DNA from: Manis javanica
Taxonomy: Eukaryota > Chordata > Mammalia > Pholidota > Manidae
NCBI RefSeq assembly: GCF_040802235.1
Contig: NC_133156.1
Coordinates: forward strand, 183,656,351 to 183,720,350
Length of the DNA stretch: 64,000 nucleotides
Reading direction: 5' to 3'
The first letter of the stretch is position 1, and each line of letters starts with the position of its first letter. Both the position numbers and the translations under genes were made by a program. Positions 62,800 through 64,000 of this stretch are shown here, one piece after another. A model generated the notes under the pieces. It did no database searches and was not told the DNA's origin. It saw only the letters and a program-made list of their open reading frames with translations.

Positions 62800-64000
62800 T
62801 TTGAGAAGACAAGAAAAACCCATATGAAGTAGGCACTTGTTTTTCTTTCAATTGCATGTAACAAAAACCCAACTCTAACCAGTCAGGCAAAAATGGGAAC
62901 AAATGACTGGGTCAAGAAGACTAAAATAGGGCTGGAAAACTATCCTAGGGTAGAGCTGGGTGTGGCTAGGCCTCAGGACCTATGGAACCAGGGTCCATCT
63001 GACCCATCTCTCCCTCTCCTGGGGCTTTACTCACTCACAGCACAGAGCAGCTCTTTCTGGTAGGAATTCTGGCTCCTAATGTGCCTTAAAACATGACTTT
63101 GACTTCCACTCCAAAACAGGATCGACTGCTCTACTTCCTCCCTGATCCCAAAGTGCAAAAACCCCCAAGAGAGGCTCTGATTGGCTTAACTTGGGGGAGG
63201 GGGATGATGAGCAGTTCTAATAAAGGGTAGAGCTGTGCCCCTACAGGAAGGGGATGGATAGGCAAATTAGTTGTCTATCCTATATGATTAAGGAGCTAGC
63301 TTGTGTGGGGATATCCTTAGTGCTTCAGACAGTGGGAGACTGATTGAGGAGAATCTAGAGAGGTCCACACAGAGCTTGGAACTTGCCCTGAGCTTTAAAA
63401 GAGAGGAAGATTTAGATAGGTATGGAGAATACCCAAGGAATCTGGTTGGTTCATTCTGAGAAATCCTTTAACCTGAGTACTTGAGGACATCAGTCACAGC
63501 TTTTTAACTAAGACATTTGCCTGTGAGTTACCAGGCAAATACCTGGGTCTGGCAGTACTTAGCTATTACCACAGGGGCCACAAAACACATGATCTACCCA
63601 AAGAGGCCCTCAATCAAGTGTTAAGCTCTTCACCCAGGACCACCATCACAGCCCATCAAAATACTGAATAGAGTTCAGAGTTACACTGACTTTTCTAGCT
63701 TGACACCCTCTCTACTAGGTCAGTCATGGGCCCAGAAGTACCAGTAGTACTGTCGCACCCACTTGCAGCATCCAAATACCTCTGGGACATCATCAGTGTT
63801 GGCCTCACCTTACACTACCAGAGTGGTCTTTAGATACTCTTACCAGAGCAATACTCTTCAAACCTGCACCCACCTGCCTCCACACCCCCACACACTATCA
63901 TCTGTACTATCCATTACACACATACTCCCATTACTCATAGAAACTCCCATCTCTTAAGGGCTACAACCAGCTGCTGCCTTTCCACTGCAGCTACCATTTG
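62800..64000. other. Downstream intergenic sequence
   Basis: 62840-63260 resembles an old dispersed repeat (GCATGTAACAAAAACCCAAC, TCTGATTGGCTTAACTTGGG), family not determined. 63300-64000 shows no gene, repeat or RNA that I recognise. Confidence 0.4.

Overview
This is vertebrate genomic DNA from a placental mammal. It is AT-rich and has GT-AG introns. It carries L1, L2, MIR, MaLR (MLT1), MER20 and Tigger repeats, and no bacterial operon signals. Two genes lie head-to-tail on the + strand: TIA1, whose first coding exon is to the left of the window, and C2orf42. Both were reassembled exon by exon with matching splice phases. The gene pair matches human 2p13.3 (recalled). I saw no Alu, B1/B2, Can-SINE, Bov-tA, PRE-1 or equine SINE. 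The recent insertions are one L1 family plus one LTR element. A SINE-poor laurasiatherian, possibly a pangolin, is my guess; the species call is weak.

Layout. 1-2465 is TIA1 intron 1. 2466-18556 holds TIA1 coding exons 2-13 (three RRMs and a Gln-rich prion-like tail), including the 33-nt cassette exon at 6138-6170. 18557 to about 21.5 kb is a long TIA1 3' UTR with several poly(A) signals. About 21.7-33.6 kb is an intergenic block of L1, L2 and HAL1-like debris. 33.6-34.4 kb is the CpG-rich C2orf42 promoter with its first non-coding exon. 34017-41973 is a large intron packed with old L1s. A likely second leader exon at 41974-42255 carries upstream ORFs. 42800-61843 holds the eight coding exons of C2orf42, giving 574 codons plus stop. 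A poly(A) signal follows at 62258. 62.3-64 kb is intergenic.

Function. TIA1 is a known U-rich RNA-binding splicing and translation regulator and stress-granule protein. C2orf42 is poorly characterised. Its sequence shows an N-terminal four-Cys zinc site, a SWIM-like CxC...CxH site and a basic nuclear-localisation-like stretch, so I infer a nuclear nucleic-acid- or protein-binding role. Nothing in the sequence ties the two genes into one pathway beyond adjacency.

The least ordinary signals are: a 94-bp insertion made only of an L1 5' end, flanked by 14-bp target-site duplications; two L1s that seem to have used the same target site; a 1.5-kb solo LTR splitting an L1; an upstream ORF in C2orf42 that stops 3 nt before the main start; and the SWIM-like motif in C2orf42.
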